A stretch of DNA of 48,908 nucleotides from Candidatus Wallbacteria bacterium (lineage in GTDB: Bacteria > Muiribacteriota > UBA6191 > JACPRK01): assembly GCA_016213845.1 (NCBI GenBank), contig JACQZN010000061.1:1-48908 (forward strand). The letters are read 5' to 3'. This document shows positions 42,098 through 48,908 of the stretch, in pieces. Numbering within the stretch: the stretch's first letter is position 1; every line of letters starts with the position of its first letter. The position numbers were made by a program, and so were the translations under genes. The notes under the pieces are model-generated. The model saw only the letters and a list, made by a program, of their open reading frames with translations. It made no database searches and was not told where the DNA came from.

Positions 42098-42772
42098 ATG
42101 TCTCCCGCCCAGCTCCATAGTCTGCCCCCGGGTCGCCGGCGCGCCCGGCCCTTCGCGGGTACGGGCGGCTTCAGCTTCCTGGAGCTCTTCATCGGTATCG
42201 TCATCCTGATGGCCGGCGTGATCCCGATCTTCTGGGTCATGTCCGGTACGACGAAGGGCGCCCAGCTCACGGTGGCACAGGTTCAGGCGACTAACCACGC
42301 GTCGAATCTGCTGGAGGCGATCCGCGCCGCCGGATTCGACGCCGTGAGCCAGTTCCCGGCCGTGATGGTCCAACCGGAAGGTGGTACCCAGGGCTGGCGC
42401 GCACCGGATGAATCGACGCCGATCGGCTGGACCCAGGTGGCCGCCGGGCCGCCGGGCCAGGAGCAGAAGAAGGCGTTCGAATCGTTCCGGCTGGCCTTCT
42501 TCGACGCCAAGGACCCGATCGTGCCGCCAATGGAGCAGCACTTCCGGCGCTTCCTGGTCGTGCAGGGAGCCAAGTCGGGAAACGATCCGGACCAGATGAC
42601 AGACCCCTCCAGCGGCCAGCCCGCGCAGTCCGGGTCCGACGATGGGATGATCGGTGTGGTGGTCCGGGTCGAGTGGTCCAGCCGCACGACCAAGGGCGAG
42701 GAGAAAGCCAACCACGTGGAGCTCCGCACGGTGCTGGGCGACCCGTACCGTTTCCTGGGAGGCGGGCAATGA
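42098..42772 (+). CDS. Pseudopilin (PilV/GspI-like)
   Basis: The 224-residue protein has a long basic leader, predicted cleavage after Gly24, and FSFLELFIGIVILMAGVIPI with Glu at +5. A globular domain of about 180 residues follows. It starts 6 bp after the giant PilX-like gene and its stop overlaps the start of the next pseudopilin gene (ATGA), so the three are translated as a unit. It is a minor subunit of a type IV pilus or type II secretion pseudopilus. Confidence 0.85.
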   Translation: MSPAQLHSLPPGRRRARPFAGTGGFSFLELFIGIVILMAGVIPIFWVMSGTTKGAQLTVAQVQATNHASNLLEAIRAAGFDAVSQFPAVMVQPEGGTQGWRAPDESTPIGWTQVAAGPPGQEQKKAFESFRLAFFDAKDPIVPPMEQHFRRFLVVQGAKSGNDPDQMTDPSSGQPAQSGSDDGMIGVVVRVEWSSRTTKGEEKANHVELRTVLGDPYRFLGGGQ

Positions 42773-43386
42773 GCGCGCGGCGCGGGTTCACCCTGATCGA
42801 GACGATCTTCGTCATGGCGGTCGTCTCCATCATCCTGGTCGTCATGATCCAGATGCTCACCGGTGTGCAGAAGAACGTCGGCCGCTCCGAGGCGACGCTG
42901 GACTTCCTGAGACGGGCCGCCATCCTGCTCGACCGCGTCCGCACAGACATCCGCAGCGCCGGCCGCGGCGATTCGGTCCGGCCCGGCAAGACAGCCGTCA
43001 TCACGCGCGAAGCACCCGGCAAGAGCGACAAGCCGGTCGACCAGACGGTGACCTACGAGTACAACGAAGAGGGCCGCTACGTGACGCGCACGGTCAAGGG
43101 CGGCAAGGGCGAAGGCGTCGACAAGTTCGGCCTGGACGGCAAGATCGGGTTCATCACCAACTTCGAGATCGCTTCGCGCCATCCCCGCATCACCGTCAGC
43201 AGCGGAAAGTTCACGCGCGAGGTCGACGTGGCCGGCTTCTACGAGGTGCGGCTCTCCTTTGCCACCGAGGAGGAGATCAAGGCGATCGAGGCGGGCGGCA
43301 AGCCCAAGTCGGTCCACTCCTTCCGCGCCCTGGCCGCCAAGCGCGCCCCCGAGGTCCGCGACGACCTCTGGAAAGCCAACCACTGA
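42769..43386 (+). CDS. Pseudopilin (PilW/GspJ-like)
   Basis: The 205-residue protein has a canonical class III prepilin start: MSARRG, cleavage after Gly6, then FTLIETIFVMAVVSIILVV with Glu at +5. The exterior domain is rich in Lys, Gly and beta strands (TVTYEYNEEGRYVTRTVKGG), with a segment near 80-110 that could bind metal or contact partners. ATG 42769 overlaps the preceding stop by four bases, and the longer upstream frame is rejected for that reason. It completes a cluster of PilX-, PilV- and PilW-like proteins. Confidence 0.87.
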   Translation: MSARRGFTLIETIFVMAVVSIILVVMIQMLTGVQKNVGRSEATLDFLRRAAILLDRVRTDIRSAGRGDSVRPGKTAVITREAPGKSDKPVDQTVTYEYNEEGRYVTRTVKGGKGEGVDKFGLDGKIGFITNFEIASRHPRITVSSGKFTREVDVAGFYEVRLSFATEEEIKAIEAGGKPKSVHSFRALAAKRAPEVRDDLWKANH

Positions 43387-43437
43387 GCCCGGGCAGACCC
43401 GGCACCGGACCCGGCCCAGCGGAATCACGCGGCCCGA

Positions 43438-43466
43438 TTGACGCTTTCCGTAAGCGTCCTTAGACT
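43438..43466 (+). promoter_or_regulatory. Promoter of the secreted-protein run, with an internal inverted repeat
   Basis: TTGACG (43438-43443), a 17-bp spacer and TAGACT (43461-43466). ACGCTT (43441-43446) and AAGCGT (43452-43457), separated by five bases, form a perfect inverted repeat that starts in the -35 box and ends before the -10 box, where a repressor would block RNA polymerase. The leader to ATG 43562 is about 89 nt. Confidence 0.7.
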
Positions 43467-43561
43467 TGAATGGGCGCGCAACAATCCCTCGCGGCCTCCG
43501 TAGTGGGAAGAGGATAATCAGAACGCGTGCCCGGATCATGGAATACAGGCGGTGAGCCCAG

Positions 43562-44893
43562 ATGAGGTCCCTGAAAACAGTTCTCCGTGGAGTGACGCTG
43601 GCGACGGTCACAGTTGCCTGCACGCTGCCCACCCTGGCCGCGGCCCCGGGCCAGGAGGCCACGGTGGTCACGGTCGGAGACGCTCGCAAGAGCACCCGGG
43701 ACGCGACCCTCTGGGGCTTCGCCTCGCGCTACGTTCCGCCGGTGCAGTCCGGCGAGGACCGCGACCGCTCGCGCGAGATCCAGCGCTACGTGCTGGCGAT
43801 CCAGCTCTACCATAACGCGCTTGCCAGCAGCCGAAACCAGGGCCGGCCCATCACGGAACGCGACCTCATCTTCAAGGGCGAAAAGCTCTACCTGCCGCCT
43901 CAGGACGTGCTGGACAAGATCGTCGGCATGATGCCGACCGACCCCAAGCAGGGCATCACGGCCGCCAAGCGCGATCTGCTGATGCACACCGTTCTGACGG
44001 ACGTGTCCAGGAACAAGGACCTCATCGCCAAGTCGAAGGCTGGCACCAACCTGACCACGGAGGTCCTCACCGCAGCCGCCGAGGTCAAGGGCGTCTCGGA
44101 GACCGCCGAAGGAATCGAGAACGGCCAGGGCACGCCCGGCAGTGGCCGCACCCTGATGGCCCGCATGACGCCGGACCAGGAGCTGGACGATCGCGCCGAG
44201 CCAGGCGAGACCACTCTCCTTGGACCGGACGGCCAGCCGGTGACCCCTGCCGAGGGCCCCGACGCCGGCGCCGCAAGTCCCGTCGAGCCGAACCTGCTGG
44301 GCATCACGTTCAAGGAGAACGAGGTCGCACTCGAGCAGGCTCTGGCGATCGCGGAGTCGGGCGCGAAGGACGCCACCAACCCCAACCGGGCCAAGTTCGA
44401 GGAACTGGCCACCCGCATCAAGGCCGAGCTGGCCAAGCGGAAAGCCGAGGCCGAGAAGCGCAAGCAGGAGGCAGACAAGACTCCGGCGCCTGCACCCGAC
44501 AAGGGCCAGCAGACGGCCTCGACGGGGCCCGCCACGGCGGGAGCTGCCGGCAGCACCAGCCGCACCGCGACCGACAAGCCGGCCGGCGATTCAGCGCAGT
44601 CGAGCGGCTCGGCGCCGGTGACCGAGCTTCCGCCTGACGAGACGATCGAGATGGAGTACGTGCCGGACTGGTACCTGAAGGCGCTCCAGGAGTGGAACCT
44701 CCAGCAGTACTGGCAGACCCGCTCGGCCAAGGCGGACGCGCCCAAGCGCGGCAAGAAGAAGATCCTCGATCCGCTGACCGGCCAGGAGCGGGAAGTAGAC
44801 GATACGGACGACCCGTTCAGTCAGTTCAGCGACGAGCTGGCCAACTACCAGACTCAGACCGGGCAGGTCGAGAAGCGAACGGACACGAAGTAA
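43562..44893 (+). CDS. Secreted protein with LysM-like N-terminal domain
   Basis: The 443-residue protein has a signal peptide ending near LAAAPG (residue 27). Residues 46-120 read like a LysM unit with an insert: DATLWGFASRYVPP, then IQLYHNAL, and DLIFKGEKLYLPPQD at the end, matching the usual pattern of (D)TLW.IA...N....I.PGQ.LYIP. The middle (about 180-370) is low-complexity and Ala/Lys/Glu-rich, with a helical stretch AELAKRKAEAEKRKQEADK. A compact end (YVPDWYLKALQEWNLQQYW) follows. Peptidoglycan binding is plausible. It is first in a run of five exported proteins. Confidence 0.7.
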   Translation: MRSLKTVLRGVTLATVTVACTLPTLAAAPGQEATVVTVGDARKSTRDATLWGFASRYVPPVQSGEDRDRSREIQRYVLAIQLYHNALASSRNQGRPITERDLIFKGEKLYLPPQDVLDKIVGMMPTDPKQGITAAKRDLLMHTVLTDVSRNKDLIAKSKAGTNLTTEVLTAAAEVKGVSETAEGIENGQGTPGSGRTLMARMTPDQELDDRAEPGETTLLGPDGQPVTPAEGPDAGAASPVEPNLLGITFKENEVALEQALAIAESGAKDATNPNRAKFEELATRIKAELAKRKAEAEKRKQEADKTPAPAPDKGQQTASTGPATAGAAGSTSRTATDKPAGDSAQSSGSAPVTELPPDETIEMEYVPDWYLKALQEWNLQQYWQTRSAKADAPKRGKKKILDPLTGQEREVDDTDDPFSQFSDELANYQTQTGQVEKRTDTK

Positions 44894-44935
44894 GTGCCGG
44901 GTGGCCGCGCGCCAGCCGGAAGGAGACCTCGACGG

Positions 44936-46015
44936 ATGAGGAACGAGATTCTGATCGGCGCCCTCTGTCTGTCCCTGCTCCCGGCGGGCCTCGCAGAGGC
45001 CGGGCAAGTCGTCCCGTACGAGCGCACCGAGGAATCGGGCGACGCCTCCCTCACGGACCTGTTCAAGAAGACGTATGACGAGCAGGAGCTGGAGACGACG
45101 AGCTCTCTGGCGAACAATCGCTGGAACGCCTTCCGCAACCTCCAGAACGCGCTGACGGAGATGATGGTCGATCCGGCCGAGAGTGCGAAGAACCGCCAGG
45201 AGTTCCAGGCCAACCGCCAGGTCTGGGACGACTACAACGTGAACCCCGAAGGCTACGGCTACAAGTACATGTACTGGAACCGCGGCGACGGAGTCGAGGC
45301 GAAGGTCCCGCTGGCGGACGGCACCGGCAAGGTGGCGCGCACGACGGTCTTCGCCAAGGAGATCGGGATGGAGGGCAAGAACCTCTACCTCCCCGACAAG
45401 GCCTCGCTGGAGAGGATCATGGAGATCCAGAATGCCCAGATGGAGCTGGCGAAGAAGTACGGGATCGACCTGCAGAAGCCGTCCCCCGAGGTGGCCGAGC
45501 AGTACAACGCCGAGGCCCAGAAGCTGGAAATGAAGTTCCTGGAGGCCGTGGCGGCCGAGATCCCGAAGTTGAAGGAAGCGGCCAAGGGCCAGAAGGTCTA
45601 CGCTCTCGGCTTCAAGTACGACGAGCAGGACAACATGGCTCCGCTGGAGCTGAATATCCCGATGATCGAATCGGCGATGCGGCGGCTGGGCGTGTCGATC
45701 CCGGACGGCAAGGAGCCGCTCAAGGAGGCGACGGAAGGTCCCTCGGCCCAGACGGCCGCGCCGACCGAGCCGACCATCCGGGTGCGCCAGTCGGCTCAAA
45801 CGGTCCAGGAGATGAATCGAGAATACGAGGCGCTGACGACTCCCTTCTCCGATGAGACGGCGCGCACGAAGGCCGAGCTGGAGAACGACATGTTCCGGGT
45901 CCGTACGCGGGCGTCGGACATGCAGCCGGGCGTGAAGACCTACGACCTGTTGCTCTCGCCGGAGTACGCTACGGGCGCACTCAATCTGCCCTCCAAGCTC
46001 CCGCAGGACCAGTGA
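44936..46015 (+). CDS. Secreted protein of unknown function, related in part to its neighbour
   Basis: The 359-residue protein has a signal peptide ending at AEA-GQ (about residue 23); AAGGAG upstream supports ATG 44936. GKNLYLPDKASLERIMEIQ (about 146-164) resembles GEKLYLPPQDVLDKIVGMM in the preceding protein, so both may share a LysM-like end. A Tyr/Trp-rich segment (YGYKYMYWNRGDG) and helical parts (QYNAEAQKLEMKFLEAVAAE) follow. No known family is recognised. It lies 42 bp after its neighbour and is surely in the same operon. Confidence 0.65.
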   Translation: MRNEILIGALCLSLLPAGLAEAGQVVPYERTEESGDASLTDLFKKTYDEQELETTSSLANNRWNAFRNLQNALTEMMVDPAESAKNRQEFQANRQVWDDYNVNPEGYGYKYMYWNRGDGVEAKVPLADGTGKVARTTVFAKEIGMEGKNLYLPDKASLERIMEIQNAQMELAKKYGIDLQKPSPEVAEQYNAEAQKLEMKFLEAVAAEIPKLKEAAKGQKVYALGFKYDEQDNMAPLELNIPMIESAMRRLGVSIPDGKEPLKEATEGPSAQTAAPTEPTIRVRQSAQTVQEMNREYEALTTPFSDETARTKAELENDMFRVRTRASDMQPGVKTYDLLLSPEYATGALNLPSKLPQDQ

Positions 46016-46034
46016 GGGAGGAACCCGCTCCATC

Positions 46035-46970
46035 GTGAACGCGAAGCTCGGAATCCTGGCGCTGATGGCCGGCGCGCAACTGACGGCCTGCGCCTGGGCG
46101 CAGGGCTCTGACGACCCCAGCTTCGGCGACCTCATCCGACGCAGCGAGTACCTGCGAAATCTCGCCAACCAGCAGTCCACTCGGCCCGCGCCCGAGCCCG
46201 CGGCGCGACCGGCCCAGACGACTGCGGCGCCTGCAGCACCCGACTCGGCGCTGGCCGCCGCACGGGCTGCCGAAAAGGAGAAGCGCTTCTCCGATGCAGC
46301 GAAGATCGTGAGGCTGGAGCTCGAGAAGACTCCGCGCCGCGCCAAGCTGAGGTACTACTTGGCGTACATCTATTACGCCGAAGCGCAGAACACGAGCTCC
46401 GAGGACGACAAACGCAAGCTGCTCGAGCGGGCGCGCGAGGAGATTTATCGCACGCTCGACCTGCAGGGCGACAAGAGCGATCCCGAAAACGCCGTCTGGG
46501 TCGCAAACGCCGAGGTGCTGTTCGACCGGATTTCGGGGAGCCCCAATCGCCCGATCCCGCCGGTCCACGGCCGCGTCGTCCGGCCCTTCAGCGGACGCGG
46601 CGGCATCCTGGTCGGAAGCGTGCTCGGCACGGACGGTCGACCGCTCTACGACATCTCGGGCAAGCCGGTCGCCAGCTTCGGCAACGGCGTGGTCGAGGAC
46701 GCCGGGCTGGACCGCAACATGGGATGGGTCGTACGCGTGCGCTACCGCGACGCCTCCGGGCAACCGTTCGTGGCCGAGTACGGCAACCTGGCCGACTGCA
46801 ACGGCCTGAAGCCCGGCATGACGGTGGAATCGAGCACCATTCTCGGCCACGTGGGCAAGGGCGCCGGCCGCGACGAGCCGACGCTCTTCCTGCAGATCCA
46901 GCGGCAGGGAACTACCTACGATCCGGCACTGCTCCTGACCGGAAATGCTCAGAAGGGCTCCACCTTCTGA
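46035..46970 (+). CDS. Lipoprotein with TPR-like region and degenerate M23 (LytM) domain
   Basis: This 311-residue protein starts with GTG. LTAC ending at Cys19 is a good lipobox, so it should be anchored in a membrane. Residues 65-150 form TPR-like helices (AEKEKRFSDAAKIVRLELE, then AKLRYYLAYIYYAEA). Residues 175-305 follow the M23 pattern (GGILVGSV, FGNGVVED, GWVVRVRYRD, EYGNLADC, LKPGMTVES, ILGHVGKG), but the HxH of the active site is replaced by FLQ and YGHL by YGNL. It therefore probably lacks peptidase activity, like EnvC- and NlpD-type activators of cell-wall amidases or structural M23 proteins in secretion systems. Confidence 0.75.
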   Translation: MNAKLGILALMAGAQLTACAWAQGSDDPSFGDLIRRSEYLRNLANQQSTRPAPEPAARPAQTTAAPAAPDSALAAARAAEKEKRFSDAAKIVRLELEKTPRRAKLRYYLAYIYYAEAQNTSSEDDKRKLLERAREEIYRTLDLQGDKSDPENAVWVANAEVLFDRISGSPNRPIPPVHGRVVRPFSGRGGILVGSVLGTDGRPLYDISGKPVASFGNGVVEDAGLDRNMGWVVRVRYRDASGQPFVAEYGNLADCNGLKPGMTVESSTILGHVGKGAGRDEPTLFLQIQRQGTTYDPALLLTGNAQKGSTF

Positions 46971-47919
46971 CGGGAGTCGACCGCTCCTGAGACGACTGAC
47001 AGCCGCGGGTCTGTGCTGGACGCTGTTCAGTGCGGTCCAGCTCGCGGCGGCGGACCAGCCGGCGCGGCCGCTGCCGAAGCCCCTGGCGACGGTGAAGCTC
47101 ACCGAACCCGGCACGCTCGCGGTGCGAGGACCGGCGCCGGTGGCGTGCGACGACGCCGGAGCGATTTACGTGGTCGACCGGGCCGGGTTTCGCGTCATGA
47201 CGATCGACCCGGCCGGCCGCCGGGGACGGGACCTGAGCTACCCGGAGCGCGGACCGGACGGCCAGAAGAACCTGGCCAGCGCGGCCTGCGCATCGGGGGG
47301 AAACCTCTACCTGAGCGCGCCGGACACCCAGAGGGTCTGCAAGGTCCCGCTGAACGGGGAGGCGGCCAGCTGGCTGGGAGTGGCGGCCGGCGGCATCCCG
47401 TTCCTGCAGGTCCCGGCCAGGCTGGCGCCGTCGAAGGGCGGGCTGGACGTCTGGGACCCGGCGCTGAAGATGGTGATCACGATGTCGCCCCAGGGCGGTA
47501 TCGTGGCTGCGGAGAAACGGGTGGGCCTTACGCCCTGGCCGCATGCGGGCGGGGGGCACCTGTACGTGGCGGAGAACCCGGAAGGCTCCTGGCGGCTAAA
47601 AAGTACTCGCGGTGGGTATGATGGCCTGTTGCCGTCGCGCGCCGGAGGACGTCGCACGCTTTCCTGTGAGCTGGTGGGGCCGGCGCCGGCGGGGGGCTGG
47701 GTGGCGCACCATTACCTGGGAGAACCGGGCGGCCGGCCGTCGGGGACCTGCCTTCGGTGGCTGGACGAGCAGGGCCGGGTCCGCTCCGAGGCGGTCTTCG
47801 AGCTCGGAGAGGGCCAGGACCTTCCGCCGCCGCCGGGCTCGGCCGTGGGTGCCGGGGGGCGGGTCTGTTTTCTATCCTGCGCCGGTCTGGAGGCGTCTGT
47901 CATGGTTGCGGGGCCGTAA
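46945..47919 (+). CDS. Secreted beta-propeller-like protein
   Basis: The 324-residue protein has a basic start and hydrophobic helix ending near QLAAA-DQ (residue 36), a signal peptide. The rest repeats a blade-like pattern (ACDDAGAIYVVDRAGFRVMTID, then SGGNLYLSAPDTQRVCKVP, GGGHLYVAENPEGSWRL) as in NHL/SBBP-type propellers. Six Cys residues could form disulfides. The ATG overlaps the previous gene by 26 bp; no better in-frame start exists, although CTG 46987 with GGGAG upstream cannot be excluded. Function unknown; ligand binding in the envelope is likely. Confidence 0.7.
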   Translation: MLRRAPPSDGSRPLLRRLTAAGLCWTLFSAVQLAAADQPARPLPKPLATVKLTEPGTLAVRGPAPVACDDAGAIYVVDRAGFRVMTIDPAGRRGRDLSYPERGPDGQKNLASAACASGGNLYLSAPDTQRVCKVPLNGEAASWLGVAAGGIPFLQVPARLAPSKGGLDVWDPALKMVITMSPQGGIVAAEKRVGLTPWPHAGGGHLYVAENPEGSWRLKSTRGGYDGLLPSRAGGRRTLSCELVGPAPAGGWVAHHYLGEPGGRPSGTCLRWLDEQGRVRSEAVFELGEGQDLPPPPGSAVGAGGRVCFLSCAGLEASVMVAGP

Positions 47920-47991
47920 CATTCCGGGCCCGGGTTTCGTAGTGTAATAGGGTCCATCTCTCACGAAAAGACGAACCGAGAGGAGACATCC

Positions 47992-48908
47992 GTGAACCGG
48001 TTCCAGTTCGCAGCCCTTGCCCTGATCCTAGGAGTCCTTTGCAGTGCCGGCGTTCCGCTTGCGGCACAGCCTGCGGACCCGATGGACATCGACATTGCTC
48101 CGCCGCCCGGAGCCGGGGGCACTCGGGAAGGCACCGGCGACCAGTTCGACTTCGAGAACTCGGCAACGCGAGAGTCTCCTCGCGCGCCTCAGGACGCTGG
48201 GCCCGGCTTCGACGGGCTCGAAACGCGCGAGCGGCCGGAGCTCCCCGTGGAGATGGACTCGCAGCCCAGGCGCGAGTCGGCCTCGACCGCAGATAGTTCC
48301 AATCCGCTGGTGCGCCAGATCGAGGAAGAGCTGATCCGGATCGATCTCGACCTGCGGGAGCTGGAAGCGGATATCCGCATGTACCGTGGCCTGCAGCAGA
48401 GCTCGCGCAATGGGGCGGATGCGCAGGCACTGGAGCGGACGCTCTTCGACTACGAGGCGCAGCGCCGGGGGCTCATCGCGCAGAAGCGCAAGCTCACAGA
48501 GGCCCGGCAGAAGGCCGGTGCCAGCGGACCGGGCTCGCCGGACCCGAGCTTCGCCGCTCGCACCTTCGAGGAAGAGCAGGAGAACCGGCTGCGCGAGGGC
48601 TTTGACGGCAACCCGCTCTCGCCCGAGAGCCACGTCGCCAACGCGGCCCGGGACGCGGCCCGCACCCGTGACGTGGTGCGCGACAACGAGATCCAGAAGT
48701 TCATCGAGGGGATCAAGGACGAAGAGCTGAAGGAGCGCGTGGCGGAGTTGAACGAGGCCGCCCGGATGGACCCGACGCTCACGAAGCCGTTCGAGGACCT
48801 GCTGGCTGCCATCGCGAAGGTGGGCGCCGGCAAGGCCAAGCCCGCCGATGTGGCCGATGCCCTCAAGCGCATGGAGGACGAGGCCAAGCGCAAGGGTCTG
48901 GAGAGCAC
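47992..48908 (+). CDS. Secreted coiled-coil protein, C-terminus beyond the window
   Basis: A GTG at 47992 with GAGAGGAG upstream opens a frame that stays open for 305 codons to the window edge. A signal peptide (MNRFQFAALALILGVLCSAG, cleavage near LAAQP) is followed by an acidic Pro/Gly-rich stretch (30-100). Then comes a heptad-rich helical region, VRQIEEELIRIDLDLRELE to about QKRKLTEARQKAG (105-170). A Glu/Asp/Lys-rich helical part continues to the edge. It resembles the OmpH-like protein at 4589 in design but not clearly in sequence. TGTAAT at 47943-47948 is a weak -10 candidate. Confidence 0.7.
   Translation, partial: MNRFQFAALALILGVLCSAGVPLAAQPADPMDIDIAPPPGAGGTREGTGDQFDFENSATRESPRAPQDAGPGFDGLETRERPELPVEMDSQPRRESASTADSSNPLVRQIEEELIRIDLDLRELEADIRMYRGLQQSSRNGADAQALERTLFDYEAQRRGLIAQKRKLTEARQKAGASGPGSPDPSFAARTFEEEQENRLREGFDGNPLSPESHVANAARDAARTRDVVRDNEIQKFIEGIKDEELKERVAELNEAARMDPTLTKPFEDLLAAIAKVGAGKAKPADVADALKRMEDEAKRKGLES

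Overview
The window is about 65% GC and densely coded, with short intergenic gaps. It looks chromosomal, from a free-living Gram-negative-type (diderm) bacterium. The support is a heptosyltransferase-like GT9 enzyme, a lipoprotein signal, FecR/anti-sigma signalling, several pseudopilins and a secreted matrixin, plus ribosomal protein L31, RuvX and transaldolase as core genes. The mix of Hanks-type kinase, Flp pilin, ECF/FecR and MrfAB would suit Acidobacteriota, Myxococcota or an uncultured candidate phylum. I cannot place it more precisely without a search. I see no rRNA, tRNA, insertion sequence, phage or CRISPR array.

Layout. (1) 264-3557, minus strand: a radical SAM enzyme fused to a glycosyltransferase, and a second GT2 enzyme. 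(2) 3695-14949, plus strand: a Flp-type pilin with a clear promoter and terminator, a small membrane protein, an OmpH-like secreted coiled-coil protein, a 1791-residue secreted protein, then the MrfA-type helicase and MrfB-type exonuclease. (3) 25095-14969, minus strand: RING-like zinc protein, GT2, secreted protein, GT9 and GNAT in a tight operon, then a Ser/Thr kinase with an extracytoplasmic domain followed by a large secreted matrixin. (4) 25303-29634: an MBL hydrolase, a small membrane protein, and an overlapping pair of P1B metal ATPase and ZIP transporter. (5) 29766-36279: a membrane protein, an NtrC-type regulator with a STAS protein, L31, a first small pseudopilin cluster, RuvX, and a transaldolase behind a highly structured leader. 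(6) 36504-48908: an ECF sigma factor, an anti-sigma/FecR fusion, a giant PilX/GspK-like protein, two pseudopilins, and a run of five secreted proteins or lipoproteins, the last cut by the window edge.

How it fits together. The envelope dominates: about half the coding capacity makes exported proteins or builds surface glycans and pilus-like structures. Region 6 reads as one unit. A cell-surface signalling module stands next to a pseudopilus whose largest member is 1141 residues, followed by secreted coiled-coil, LysM-like and degenerate M23 proteins. The promoters in front of the giant pilin-like gene and of the secreted-protein run are nearly the same. None of the core pilus engine (PilB, PilC, PilD, PilQ) lies in the window, so it must be encoded elsewhere.

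Non-coding signals stand out. Five intergenic arrays have an exact 7-bp period but different unit sequences; two of them form a 24-bp perfect inverted repeat. A four-helix element lies between mrfA and mrfB. The transaldolase leader has two mutually exclusive hairpins. One promoter carries a perfect inverted repeat between its -35 and -10 boxes. Several promoters match TTGAC(A/G)-N17-TATACT closely, and others rely on an extended TGnTATAAT box.
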